From: Claveliimonas intestinigallinarum
GTDB taxonomy: Bacteria > Bacillota > Clostridia > Lachnospirales > Lachnospiraceae
Direction of reading: 5' to 3'
DNA length: 64,000 nt
Assembly: GCA_019115145.1 (NCBI GenBank)
Contig: DXED01000029.1
Coordinates: 62,001 to 126,000, forward strand
The notes below the pieces were generated by a model, which was not told the origin of the DNA, did no database searches, and saw only the letters and a list, made by a program, of their open reading frames with translations. The translations under genes and the position numbers were made by a program. This document shows positions 51,359 through 58,455 of this stretch, piece by piece (positions within the stretch are counted from its first letter, which is position 1; the number at the start of each line of letters is the position of its first letter).

Positions 51359-52892
51359 CTTCTCTCTCCTCTGCCGCCATCTGCAGGGCCAGGTTCACCA
51401 GATCCCGGAGGGTGGCCCGGGCTGCTGTGAAGGTCCTCATGCCTGCACGCTTCGCCTCTCCTGCCGTCATCTCCCCGATGCACAGGGCAGTCACCTTTGA
51501 CAGATCCAGCTCCCCCGCGGTCCTCACAAAGCCGCGGACAGTGGAGGCGCTTGTGAACATGGCCCAGCAGTTCCCCGTCTCAAACTCCCTCTCACAGTCC
51601 ATCCAGGGGAAGGACTCGTACTCTGTGTCGTAGATGGGCAGATCCAGTACCCGGGCGCCTGCTTCCTTTAGTCTTCTCACCAGCTCCTGATTGCCTGCTC
51701 TGGCCCGGGGGATAAGCACCCGCTCTCCGGCCTGCACACTGGACGCCAGCGCCTCTCCCAAATGGTCTCCGTCGTACTGTTCGGGTATCAGGTCCGGGTA
51801 AAAGCCCCATGCTTCCAGCTCCCCCGCTGTGCCCTCGCCGATGGCGGCGATCCTCAGGTGTGCCAGACTGCGGGCATCCTGCCTTCTCTTTTTTAACTCC
51901 TCCCGGAACATCCGGACGCCGGAGGGACTGGTGAAGACGATCCAGGAAAAGGTCTCCAACTCGGCCAGCGCCCTGGACAGATGTTCCTCCTCTGTCACAG
52001 GCTCAATGCGGATAGTGGGCAGCTCCAGCACCTCCGCCCCCTCCCCTCGGAGCATGGCGGCCAGGCGGGAGCCGCGCTCCCTGGGCCTTGTGACAAGGAT
52101 CTTACGCCCCGCCAGGGGACGGCTCTCATACCAGTCCATAGCCTGGAAGGCGGCCACATAGCCCACCAGAATGATGGCCGGGGACTGAACCTTCGCCCGG
52201 GCTGCCTTTCCGGCTATCGTTCCCACAGTGCCGACAATTTTTCTCTGGGCAGCAGTGGTGCCCCTCTCCAGCACGGCAGCCGGCATGTCCGGAGACATGC
52301 CCTCCCTCAAAAGTCCCTCCATGACGTTACCCAAGGTGCTCACTCCCATGAGAAACACAATTGTTCCTCCTCCCTCGGCCAGAGAGCGGTAGTGGATATC
52401 CGGCAGGCTTCCGTCCTTTTTGTGCGCTGTCACAATGTGGACAGAAGAAGCCAGATCCCGATGGGTCACAGGGATGCCCAGATAGGATGGAACGCCAATG
52501 GCGGAGGTGATGCCGGGCACGATCTCAAAGGGAATGCCGGCCTGCTCAAGGACAGCTGCCTCCTCGCCGCCTCTGCCGAAGACGAGAGGGTCGCCCCCTT
52601 TCAGCCGCACCACCTTCTGCCCTTTGCGGGCCTCACGCACAAGGATCTGGTTGATCTCATCCTGAGGGATCGGGTGATGGCCGGATCGCTTGCCCACATC
52701 GATATACCGGGCATTCCTGCCTCCCCACATGAGAATGCCGTTGCCCACCAGCCTGTCGTAGACGATCACATCCGCCTCCTCAAGGAGGCGCTTTCCCTTC
52801 ACAGTGATCAGCTCCACATCTGAGGGGCCTGCCCCCACAAGGTACACCTTTCCCACTCTACGATTTTCCTGCGTATCTGTCTCTAAGCTCAT
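51321..52892 (-). CDS. cobA-hemD: CobA-HemD fusion: uroporphyrinogen-III methyltransferase / synthase
   Basis: A 523-residue bifunctional protein. Residues ~13-255 are the SAM-dependent methyltransferase making precorrin-2 (KVYLVGAGPSDVELITVKGKRLLEEADVIVYDRLV, RLKGGDPLVFGRGGEEA). Residues ~260-510 are uroporphyrinogen-III synthase (RKILVTRPRERGSRLAAML, VFTSPSGVRMF, FTSASTVRGFV). The fusion is standard in clostridia. AAGGGAG lies 7 nt before the ATG at 52892; it overlaps hemC by 35 bp. Confidence 0.94.
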   Translation of the reverse strand: MSLETDTQENRRVGKVYLVGAGPSDVELITVKGKRLLEEADVIVYDRLVGNGILMWGGRNARYIDVGKRSGHHPIPQDEINQILVREARKGQKVVRLKGGDPLVFGRGGEEAAVLEQAGIPFEIVPGITSAIGVPSYLGIPVTHRDLASSVHIVTAHKKDGSLPDIHYRSLAEGGGTIVFLMGVSTLGNVMEGLLREGMSPDMPAAVLERGTTAAQRKIVGTVGTIAGKAARAKVQSPAIILVGYVAAFQAMDWYESRPLAGRKILVTRPRERGSRLAAMLRGEGAEVLELPTIRIEPVTEEEHLSRALAELETFSWIVFTSPSGVRMFREELKKRRQDARSLAHLRIAAIGEGTAGELEAWGFYPDLIPEQYDGDHLGEALASSVQAGERVLIPRARAGNQELVRRLKEAGARVLDLPIYDTEYESFPWMDCEREFETGNCWAMFTSASTVRGFVRTAGELDLSKVTALCIGEMTAGEAKRAGMRTFTAARATLRDLVNLALQMAAEEREDGEGQSNPDGEK

Positions 52893-53757
52893 GAGCAAGC
52901 TCCCTTCCCGTCCGCGCCGCCTGGGCCGGATCATTTTCTTCTATATTAAAAGTCCTCTCCCCGATGCTGTATCCGCCGGACTGCTCGTCGTAGTACAGCC
53001 CCCTTAAGCGGCAGGTATCTCCACAGACCCTGGCGTGGGCCGCCACCGGGGAGGAGCAGCCCCCCTCCAGCTCCCGGACAAAGGCACGCTCCGCCGCGGC
53101 CTCCAGGGCGGCCTCCCTGTCATTTGTACAGGCAGCCATCTCCCGCAGCGCCGGCCGTCCCTGGACAGCCATGATGCCCTGCCCCGCCGAGGGGAGGATT
53201 TCCTCTGCGCTGAAGAAACGGCTGATGCGCTCCTCAAGGCCAAGGCGGATGAGGCCGGCGGCCGCCAGCACCAGGGCGTCGTACTCCCCCGCGTCCAGCT
53301 TCTCCAGCCGGGTCAGCACATTGCCCCGGATATTTTTTATCTGCGCCTCCGGGTACAGAGCCCCAAGCTGCAGCTTCCTCCGCAGGCTGGAGCAGCCGAT
53401 GACGCTGCCCTCTTTCAGATTTTCCAGTCCCCTGCGCAGCACAAGCACATCCCGGGGATCCTCCCTCCTGGTGCAGGCCAGGACTGGAAAATACGCCGGG
53501 GTCTCCATGGGCATGTCCTTCAGGCTGTGGACAGCCAGGTCGATCCGTCCCTCCTGGAGAGCCAGGTCCAGCTCCTTGATAAAGAGTCCCTTGCCCCCAA
53601 TCTGGTCCAGCGTCCTGTTCAGGATCCGGTCCCCGGTGGTCTTCATGGTGACCAGGCTGATCTCCGCCTCCGGGTGATGTCTCTTCAGTTCTTCCATGAC
53701 GATCTGCGCCTGCCGCACGGCCAGACGGCTCTGTCTGCTTCCCACTGTGATCCTCAT
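52858..53757 (-). CDS. hemC: Porphobilinogen deaminase (hydroxymethylbilane synthase)
   Basis: A 299-residue enzyme condensing four porphobilinogens. The N-terminus RITVGSRQSRLAVRQAQIVMEEL, DLAVHSLKDMPM and VIGCSSLRRKLQLGAL are classic. The dipyrromethane-anchoring Cys is in ELEGGCSSPVAAHARV. Four-base overlap with sirC. Its presence in this operon feeds the corrin branch directly. Confidence 0.96.
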   Translation of the reverse strand: MRITVGSRQSRLAVRQAQIVMEELKRHHPEAEISLVTMKTTGDRILNRTLDQIGGKGLFIKELDLALQEGRIDLAVHSLKDMPMETPAYFPVLACTRREDPRDVLVLRRGLENLKEGSVIGCSSLRRKLQLGALYPEAQIKNIRGNVLTRLEKLDAGEYDALVLAAAGLIRLGLEERISRFFSAEEILPSAGQGIMAVQGRPALREMAACTNDREAALEAAAERAFVRELEGGCSSPVAAHARVCGDTCRLRGLYYDEQSGGYSIGERTFNIEENDPAQAARTGRELAHELRDRYAGKS

Positions 53758-54257
53758 GTCCTGTCTCCTTTGTCCTTTTTTGTCTCTTCCTCCCCCGCAA
53801 GGCAGCTGCGGATCAGGGCCGCCGCCCTGGCTGTCCTGCCGTGGTCCTCCCCATCCCCGGCAATCCCCACCGCCAGGTTCTCCCCGGTCACAACAGCCGG
53901 GAAATAGAAATCGCTTAGTCTCCTGTCAGAGGCGATATTTACCGGGATGCCCAGCTCCTGACACCTCTCCTTCGCGATGCGGTCCGCCTCCGGGTCGCCG
54001 GCAGCGCAGATGACAAGGAGATACTCCGGCGTGATATCCGCCTTCTCAAGGCACTTCCGGATCAGGCGGACCTTTCCCGTCTCCAGGAATTCCTCCAGCT
54101 CCTGTCTTTGCCCTTCAGGCACCTCCCGGGCTATCACCGCGATGTCCGCCCCGAAGAGGAGGAGGGTGCGGATCCGGCGGACCGCCACCTGCCCGGCTCC
54201 CACCAGCAGTATTTTTTTGTCCTCAATATCAAGAAATACCGGAAAGCGAAGTCCCAT
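53754..54257 (-). CDS. sirC: Precorrin-2 dehydrogenase (SirC-like)
   Basis: A 167-residue NAD-dependent dehydrogenase converting precorrin-2 to sirohydrochlorin. It starts MGLRFPVFLDIEDKKILLVGAGQVAVRRI and has VIAREVPEG and VICAAGDPEADRIAKERC. It is shorter than bifunctional Met8-type enzymes and lacks an evident chelatase part, consistent with a separate chelatase (CbiK). First gene of the minus-strand operon; GGGGGAG precedes ATG 54257. Confidence 0.9.
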   Translation of the reverse strand: MGLRFPVFLDIEDKKILLVGAGQVAVRRIRTLLLFGADIAVIAREVPEGQRQELEEFLETGKVRLIRKCLEKADITPEYLLVICAAGDPEADRIAKERCQELGIPVNIASDRRLSDFYFPAVVTGENLAVGIAGDGEDHGRTARAAALIRSCLAGEEETKKDKGDRT

Positions 54258-54295
54258 TTTCCTCTCCCCCTCTATCCAGAGCAAAAATTTCCCCA

Positions 54296-54332
54296 ATTAA
54301 AACAAATGAGACTGCGCACGAGCGCAATCTCA
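54296..54332 (-). terminator. Riboswitch-controlled terminator before sirC
   Basis: Minus strand: TGAGATTGCGC and its near-complement GCGCAGTCTCA around a short loop (54307-54332), followed by TTTGTTTTAATT. This is the expression platform of the upstream cobalamin riboswitch. Confidence 0.8.
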
Positions 54333-54349
54333 CACAGTGTAATCTTAAA

Positions 54350-54540
54350 TCCTCACCGAAAGATCACGTTTGCTGTATTACAACAGGTATCCTGGCTCGG
54401 AACTAAAGCCTACTCCCCTGCCTTCCCACCCGACAGCCGGCGGAGGGCTTCCGCCGGACCGGGCAGTGGCATACGCCGGGTTTCGTCATTCCTCACAGTA
54501 GAGTGAGCTGCTGTGGATTTTCACCACATTCCCTGTTCTC
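54350..54540 (-). promoter_or_regulatory. Cobalamin riboswitch (upstream of the sirC-cbiC operon)
   Basis: Read on the minus strand it shows AGGGAATGTGGTGAAAATCC, the exact B12-box core GCCACTGCCCGG (box at 54464-54470), GGGAAGGCAGGGGAGTAGG and the closing GAGCCAGGATACCTG. Strong match to the class-I cobalamin aptamer. With its terminator it should shut off the 18-kb operon when cobalamin is plentiful. Confidence 0.95.
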
Positions 54541-54560
54541 TCTTCAAAATAACATGTTCT

Positions 54561-54589
54561 ATTCTATACTGTTTGGGGCTGTCCGTCAA
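54561..54589 (-). promoter_or_regulatory. Promoter of the cobalamin biosynthetic operon
   Basis: Minus-strand TTGACG (54584-54589), 17-bp spacer, TAGAAT (54561-54566). The start would fall about 15 nt before the aptamer. Confidence 0.65.
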
Positions 54590-54631
54590 CTGCCTTTCCC
54601 ACAGTCCCCCTCCCCGGGCCTTTCTCCCAGG

Positions 54632-55165
54632 TTACAGCACAAGGGAGAGAAAGGTTCCCAGAACCGCAAATCCCAGTCCGACCCAGATAAAGAGCCATCC
54701 CACAAGGGAGCCCTTGACCGGGATCCTCTCCACATAGGCTCTCCGGGGCTTCTCCGGGTCGTACCACACCGGGATAGAGGAGCCCATGGGGTACAGGCTC
54801 TCGGCCATGGCCCCCAGGTTCAGCACAGCGCCGCCCCGGATGTGGAGCACATCGTTCTCACTGACGTAGCAGCTCTGATTTTCCCCTGTCCAGTCCTTTG
54901 GGGAGAGACTCCTGCGCACCTCCACCACGCCCCGGAACCTGCGCTTTTTCTCGTAGGAGACGCCGCCAACCCTGTAGGCCGCCACAGGGCTCGGCGTTCC
55001 ATTTACATAGCTGTACCGGACTACTGTCCCCATTGTCATGGCCGTGCAGCGGCCCTTTCTCCTCTTTTCCATCACAAGGACCAGTATCCCCGCCAGTATA
55101 AAGAGCAGCCCCGGAACTGCCAGCGTAAGGAACATCAGCAACCCCACATTCACTCCCTCATTCAT
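54632..55165 (-). CDS. DUF3592-like membrane protein
   Basis: A 177-residue protein with a membrane helix at each end (about residues 8-30 and 155-175) and a polar middle containing VVRYSYVNGTPSPVAAYRVGG and YDPEKPRRAYVER, the pattern seen in DUF3592-type proteins. Function unknown. The start at 55165 has AAAGGAGG 6 nt upstream; an ATG at 55171 touches that site and is less likely. It follows the reductase gene by 23 bp and precedes the cob promoter. Confidence 0.72.
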   Translation of the reverse strand: MNEGVNVGLLMFLTLAVPGLLFILAGILVLVMEKRRKGRCTAMTMGTVVRYSYVNGTPSPVAAYRVGGVSYEKKRRFRGVVEVRRSLSPKDWTGENQSCYVSENDVLHIRGGAVLNLGAMAESLYPMGSSIPVWYDPEKPRRAYVERIPVKGSLVGWLFIWVGLGFAVLGTFLSLVL

Positions 55166-55188
55166 AGACATCCTCCTTTGTCGTCCGT

Positions 55189-56730
55189 CTACGCCGTATA
55201 TTTGCCGGCGATCTCAAGCAGTCTGTCTCTGTTGGCCCTCTCCCAGTCAGCGTAGGAAAGTCCGGAGGCCGCCGCCTCTTTTCCCACCTCCACCAGGAAG
55301 GCGGGAATGTCCTCCTGCAGCATGGTCCCTGCCGCCTCGCCAAGCCTCTCTTCGCCCTGCCTGTCACAGCCGAAGAAGAACACCTCAAAGGCCGGATGGG
55401 GTGTCTTGTCTATCATCTTCACGCCGCCCCGGAAGCCGATCTGCCCGATCTGGTGAGTGCCGCAGGACGAAGGACAGCCGGAAATGTGGACTCTGGGAAG
55501 GGCAGAGGCTGGAAGATCAGCCTTCCGGACCGCCTCTACCGCCTCCTCAAGGAGACTCTGGGAGTCCCTCACACCCGCCTGGCAGATAGAGGCCCCGATG
55601 CAGGCCACAGAGGACTCAAAGGGCGTCCGGGCGCTGTCCTGGGTTACGTCCAGCACCTGCTCCGCCTCGGCCCCTGTCAGATTGACAATGTAGAGCGTCT
55701 CATCCGGCGCGATGCGCAGCTCCACCTCTTCCATGTCTTTGATCGCATTGTAGAGTCTGCCGAAGATAGCCGGATCCGGGCATCCTCCAAGAGGATGGTA
55801 GAGGACAGAGTAGAGTCCGTCCTGCTTCTGCTCCAGGACGCGGCTGCCGGACACTCTCGTCCCATCCGGCTTCTTGGCTATCTCCTCCGGCTCCACCTGG
55901 ATGGTCAGATCCTCCCCGGCCTCCGCCTGGGCCAGTTTTTCCAGGTACGCCTGCCTGTAGCCCTCATCGCCCAGCTTGTCTCTCATATATCGGGTGCGGG
56001 CCTTTCCCCTCTGCTCGTAGTTACCGTGCTCCAGGAACACCTCCCGCATAGCCAGGATATAGTAGAGGATCCGGGACGGATCCACCGCCTCCGCCATTAA
56101 AAGGCCAAGCTTCGGCTGATTTCCCAGGCCGCCCGCACTGTACACATCAAATTTTCCGTCCGGCCTGGCCACAAATCCCAGATCCCGGAAGGTGGCGTGA
56201 GTCACATTGGCCGGGCTGCTGGAGAAGCAGACCTTCAGCTTCCTTGGCATTTTCTTTGCATCCAGGAAGGACAGCAAAAACTCCTCCGCCTTTGCGGCGT
56301 AGGGAAGCACGTCAAAGTATTCTCCCTTCTCGGTTCCGGACAGAGGCGGAGCCATGACATTTCTCGGAAAATCACCGCCCCCTCCCAGGGTGATAATCCC
56401 ATGCTCTATGGCTCCTTCCATGATGCCGCAGACCGCGTCCGCATCCAGATCATGGAGCTGGATGGTCTGACAGGTAGTCAGATGCGCCTTCCTCACCTGA
56501 TATTTCTCTATACTCTGCGCAATGTACAGCAGCTTGTCCTTTGTGAGCCTGCCGCCCGCCATGCGCAGACGGATCATGCTGCATTTGCCGCCCCTCTGGG
56601 CATAGCTTCCATATCTTCCGGAATATCCCTTGTAATCATTTTTTGTGATCTTTCCCTCATAGAAATCCTTTGTCCTCTGTCTGAACTCCTCCAGCTCCTC
56701 TTTTCCCAATACAGGTGCTTTTCTTTCCAT
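55189..56730 (-). CDS. Siroheme-dependent nitrite/sulfite reductase
   Basis: A 513-residue ferredoxin-type reductase with duplicated halves. The siroheme-4Fe4S motif is complete: VACIGASICQAG (C-X5-C) and ISGCPSSCGTHQIGQIGF (C-X3-C). The N-terminal half has GKCSMIRLRMAGGRLTKDKL and HLTTCQTIQLHDL. The actual substrate (nitrite, sulfite or another) is not decidable. It lies upstream of the pathway making its siroheme precursor; no iron-chelating enzyme is adjacent. Confidence 0.88.
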   Translation of the reverse strand: MERKAPVLGKEELEEFRQRTKDFYEGKITKNDYKGYSGRYGSYAQRGGKCSMIRLRMAGGRLTKDKLLYIAQSIEKYQVRKAHLTTCQTIQLHDLDADAVCGIMEGAIEHGIITLGGGGDFPRNVMAPPLSGTEKGEYFDVLPYAAKAEEFLLSFLDAKKMPRKLKVCFSSSPANVTHATFRDLGFVARPDGKFDVYSAGGLGNQPKLGLLMAEAVDPSRILYYILAMREVFLEHGNYEQRGKARTRYMRDKLGDEGYRQAYLEKLAQAEAGEDLTIQVEPEEIAKKPDGTRVSGSRVLEQKQDGLYSVLYHPLGGCPDPAIFGRLYNAIKDMEEVELRIAPDETLYIVNLTGAEAEQVLDVTQDSARTPFESSVACIGASICQAGVRDSQSLLEEAVEAVRKADLPASALPRVHISGCPSSCGTHQIGQIGFRGGVKMIDKTPHPAFEVFFFGCDRQGEERLGEAAGTMLQEDIPAFLVEVGKEAAASGLSYADWERANRDRLLEIAGKYTA

Positions 56731-56752
56731 CCTATAAATCCTCCTGTTGTTT

Positions 56753-56986
56753 TTATTCTTCTACTTCCACAACCAGATAAAAACCCTTCTGGGTGTGCTC
56801 GATCCTGGCGATCCTGCCCTTTCTCGCCTTGATCCTGTCGTTGGTCCGGTAGATGCCGGACATAGCCACCGATGGCTCCACGAGATAGGTATACCGCCCC
56901 GTGCTTGGACTCCTCTCGCTGATCTCCACCTCCTGGCCCTCCTCCACAAGCCCCTCTCTCTCCATCTTAAACCGTTCCTGCCTCAT
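56753..56986 (-). CDS. Small conserved-looking protein of unknown function
   Basis: A 77-residue acidic protein starting MRQERFKMEREGLVEEGQ. It has alternating short strand-like segments (RYTYLVEPS, KGRIARIEHTQKGFYLVVEVEE), suggesting a small beta domain. It is 22 bp upstream of the reductase gene on the same strand and may be co-transcribed. I recognise no family. Confidence 0.55.
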   Translation of the reverse strand: MRQERFKMEREGLVEEGQEVEISERSPSTGRYTYLVEPSVAMSGIYRTNDRIKARKGRIARIEHTQKGFYLVVEVEE

Positions 56987-57079
56987 GGCTGTCTTCCTCT
57001 CGCTTTCATTTTCGATCCCCGGCTGCCGCCAGGTGCTGCTTCCCAGTATAGCACATTTCTTTGCACAGAGTTGTGAAAT

Positions 57080-57488
57080 CTAACAATTTCCTGTGTATAC
57101 ATGCCGAAGATACGCTGCTGCCCGCTCCCGGAGGACATAGATCCGCTCCACGTCTGTGGCATCCCGGTCCCTCATACGGTATCCTGGCCCCTCCGCCTTC
57201 AGTTTGTGGGAGAGGTCGCCGCTGCCCACAACCGCGATCCGGCGGTTCAGCCTCCCGGCTGTTCTCTGGATACATTGCCCCGTCTCCCGGGGAGATGTGA
57301 AAATAGTCCGCGTACATCACCGTGTGGGGCGACAGAATGACCACTGTGTCCGGCCGCCAGGCAGCCAGAGTCCTCGCAGCCTCGCGATAGGCGTCAGTAG
57401 TTTCCTGCACCCTCCTCTCCTCCCCCTGCCCGATCTCCGGGACGATGAGGGGCGGATAGGGAACCATGATCCCGCCTGCCACTGCCAT
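57080..57488 (-). pseudogene. Decayed AmmeMemoRadiSam system protein B (MEMO1-like) remnant
   Basis: The first ~65 codons clearly match the family start (MAVAGGIMVPYPPLIVPEIG, VVILSPHTVMYADYFHISPGDGA). Then the frame is lost. Another minus-strand frame around 57180-57245 holds IAVVGSGDLSHKLKAEGPG, the family's second conserved block, and stops at 57080. About 100 residues expected between the blocks are missing, so at least one deletion and a frameshift occurred, and the C-terminal half is gone. The original frame remains open to 57006 only by chance. Confidence 0.7.
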
Positions 57489-57665
57489 ACAAATTCCTCC
57501 CTTCTCCTTCTGAATGGGTATTCCGTCCTGTTCACAGCTCTATTATACCCCCATGAGGCGGGAATGTCATTGTGGGCTGTATTTTTTGAGGACTGTATTT
57601 GGAGCGTGCCGCACAGGCCGCATTATCGAGGAATGCATTTTAACAAAAAAGCTTTCGCAGGAAAC

Positions 57666-57723
57666 AAAAAAAGCGCCGTTACAGGTCATGCCGCCTCTTA
57701 GGCGGGGCCTGCGCAGACGCTTT
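57666..57723 (-). terminator. Intrinsic terminator after the HPr-like gene
   Basis: On the minus strand AAAGCG pairs with CGCTTT around an inner CCGCCT/AGGCGG hairpin and is followed by TTTTTTTG. The downstream A-rich stretch leads to the decayed gene. Confidence 0.7.
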
Positions 57724-57747
57724 GTGTTCGGAATTCTTAAAACCAGC

Positions 57748-57996
57748 CTACTTTGCGCTATCCAGCGCGAACTCTGAGAACTTTTCTCCCGCGCACGTCT
57801 CATCTTCACCGTGAATCTGCACGAGCAGCGGCACATTGAGCTCAAGAGTCATAAGACCGATAATGGATTTTCCGTCAATCCTGTCGTAGGGATTAGCCAC
57901 ATTCACCACATCAATATCTGATGTCATCTTCTGGCATACAGAGCAGAAGCTCTTGATCTGCTCCGGCGTAGCAAATCTTACTTTCATTTCAAACAT
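57748..57996 (-). CDS. HPr-like protein lacking the phosphorylatable histidine
   Basis: An 82-residue protein of HPr length and pattern. It has the helix-2 region DGKSIIGLMTLELNV, in which the Ser matches the regulatory Ser46 of HPr, and QIHGEDE near the C-terminus. The active-site histidine loop (normally GxHARP) reads FATPEQIKS instead, so phosphotransfer from enzyme I is impossible. This resembles Crh-type regulatory HPr relatives. The start is supported by GGAGGT 8 nt upstream; the frame open farther upstream is low-complexity and has no ribosome site. Confidence 0.78.
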   Translation of the reverse strand: MFEMKVRFATPEQIKSFCSVCQKMTSDIDVVNVANPYDRIDGKSIIGLMTLELNVPLLVQIHGEDETCAGEKFSEFALDSAK

Positions 57997-58107
57997 ACTT
58001 TTGTACCTCCGACATTCAAAAATGCTACTTTCGTAATATACACTATTTCGAATGATTTTGGTATATTTTTTCAAAAAAATCGTGTAAATTTTCCTCAGGG
58101 AGACATA

Positions 58108-58136
58108 TTGCGTTCCAAAGAGACATATGCTATAAT
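58108..58136 (+). promoter_or_regulatory. Promoter of the putative antisense RNA
   Basis: TTGCGT (58108-58113), exactly 17 bp, TATAAT (58131-58136) with TGC directly before (extended -10). No open reading frame follows; the transcript would start near 58143 and end at the hairpin 58183-58217. Confidence 0.65.
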
Positions 58137-58145
58137 GCCAGTAGG

Positions 58146-58179
58146 CAAGAAAAGATATCAAGTCTCCATGTGAGGCGCA
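58146..58179 (+). repeat. Direct repeat copy 1 (antisense-RNA side)
   Basis: Begins CAAGAAAAGATATCAA, identical over 16 bases to copy 2 at 58326, then diverges slightly while keeping CTCCAT and GCGCA. Read on the minus strand it contains ATGGAG followed by an in-frame TGA, so it is not a second gene. Confidence 0.75.
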
Positions 58180-58182
58180 TGC

Positions 58183-58228
58183 GAAGACCCCGGAGTGTAC
58201 CAGACTCCGGGGTCTTCTATTCCTTTTT
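58183..58228. terminator. Shared terminator hairpin of the toxin-antitoxin locus
   Basis: Perfect 14-bp stem GAAGACCCCGGAGT (58183-58196) with complement at 58204-58217, followed on the plus strand by TATTCCTTTTT. The minus side has no T-run, so toxin mRNA may read through it. Confidence 0.75.
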
Positions 58229-58263
58229 CCGGCGCGGAGGCTTAATCCGCAGGCTAGTTACCA

Positions 58264-58350
58264 CTATTCATCACTGTCTAGCCATTTGCAGATAAGGTGG
58301 CAAACCACACCCGCCATGACAGTGACAAGAAAAGATATCAACAGCTCCAT
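58264..58350 (-). CDS. Putative Fst-like type I toxin peptide
   Basis: A 28-residue peptide starting MELLISFLVTVMAG, with one membrane-spanning segment and ending ICKWLDSDE. A hydrophobic helix followed by a WLD-type charged tail is the hallmark of the Fst/Ldr toxin superfamily. AAAGGGGGTG lies 7-8 nt upstream of the ATG. A promoter for it lies at 58400. It is too short for usual gene calling. Confidence 0.68.
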   Translation of the reverse strand: MELLISFLVTVMAGVVCHLICKWLDSDE

Positions 58351-58359
58351 AGAAGCGCA
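58326..58359 (+). repeat. Direct repeat copy 2 (toxin start region)
   Basis: CAAGAAAAGATATCAA at 58326-58341, then CTCCAT and GCGCA, overlapping the toxin start codon and first eight codons. It pairs with the transcript of copy 1. Confidence 0.75.
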
Positions 58360-58399
58360 CCCCCTTTCCGTACCAAGGTATAGGGGCGGTAACATAACT

Positions 58400-58405
58400 A
58401 TTATA
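58400..58405 (-). promoter_or_regulatory. -10 box of the toxin promoter
   Basis: Minus-strand TATAAT (58400-58405) preceded by TGA, an extended -10. The -35 region is weak (TAGAAT at 17 bp). Start expected near 58393, giving a ~43-nt leader and an mRNA of about 210 nt to the hairpin. Confidence 0.5.
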
Positions 58406-58455
58406 TCACGTCGCTGTCTTCTATTCTACATTTTCCATAAATAATTTACATATTT

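Larger units (their letters stand above)
58143..58228 (+). ncRNA. Putative antitoxin RNA of a par/Fst-like type I system
   Basis: Predicted ~85-nt transcript with its own strong promoter and an intrinsic terminator. Its 5' part (58146-58179) is a copy of the block at 58326-58359. Because the toxin gene runs on the other strand, this stretch is antisense to the toxin start region, covering the ATG. Both RNAs share the hairpin. This arrangement matches the pAD1 par (RNA I/RNA II) design. Confidence 0.6.

Noticed and set aside
58146..58179. A second toxin gene at repeat copy 1
   Set aside because: The minus-strand ATGGAG is followed at once by an in-frame TGA and there is no hydrophobic peptide.
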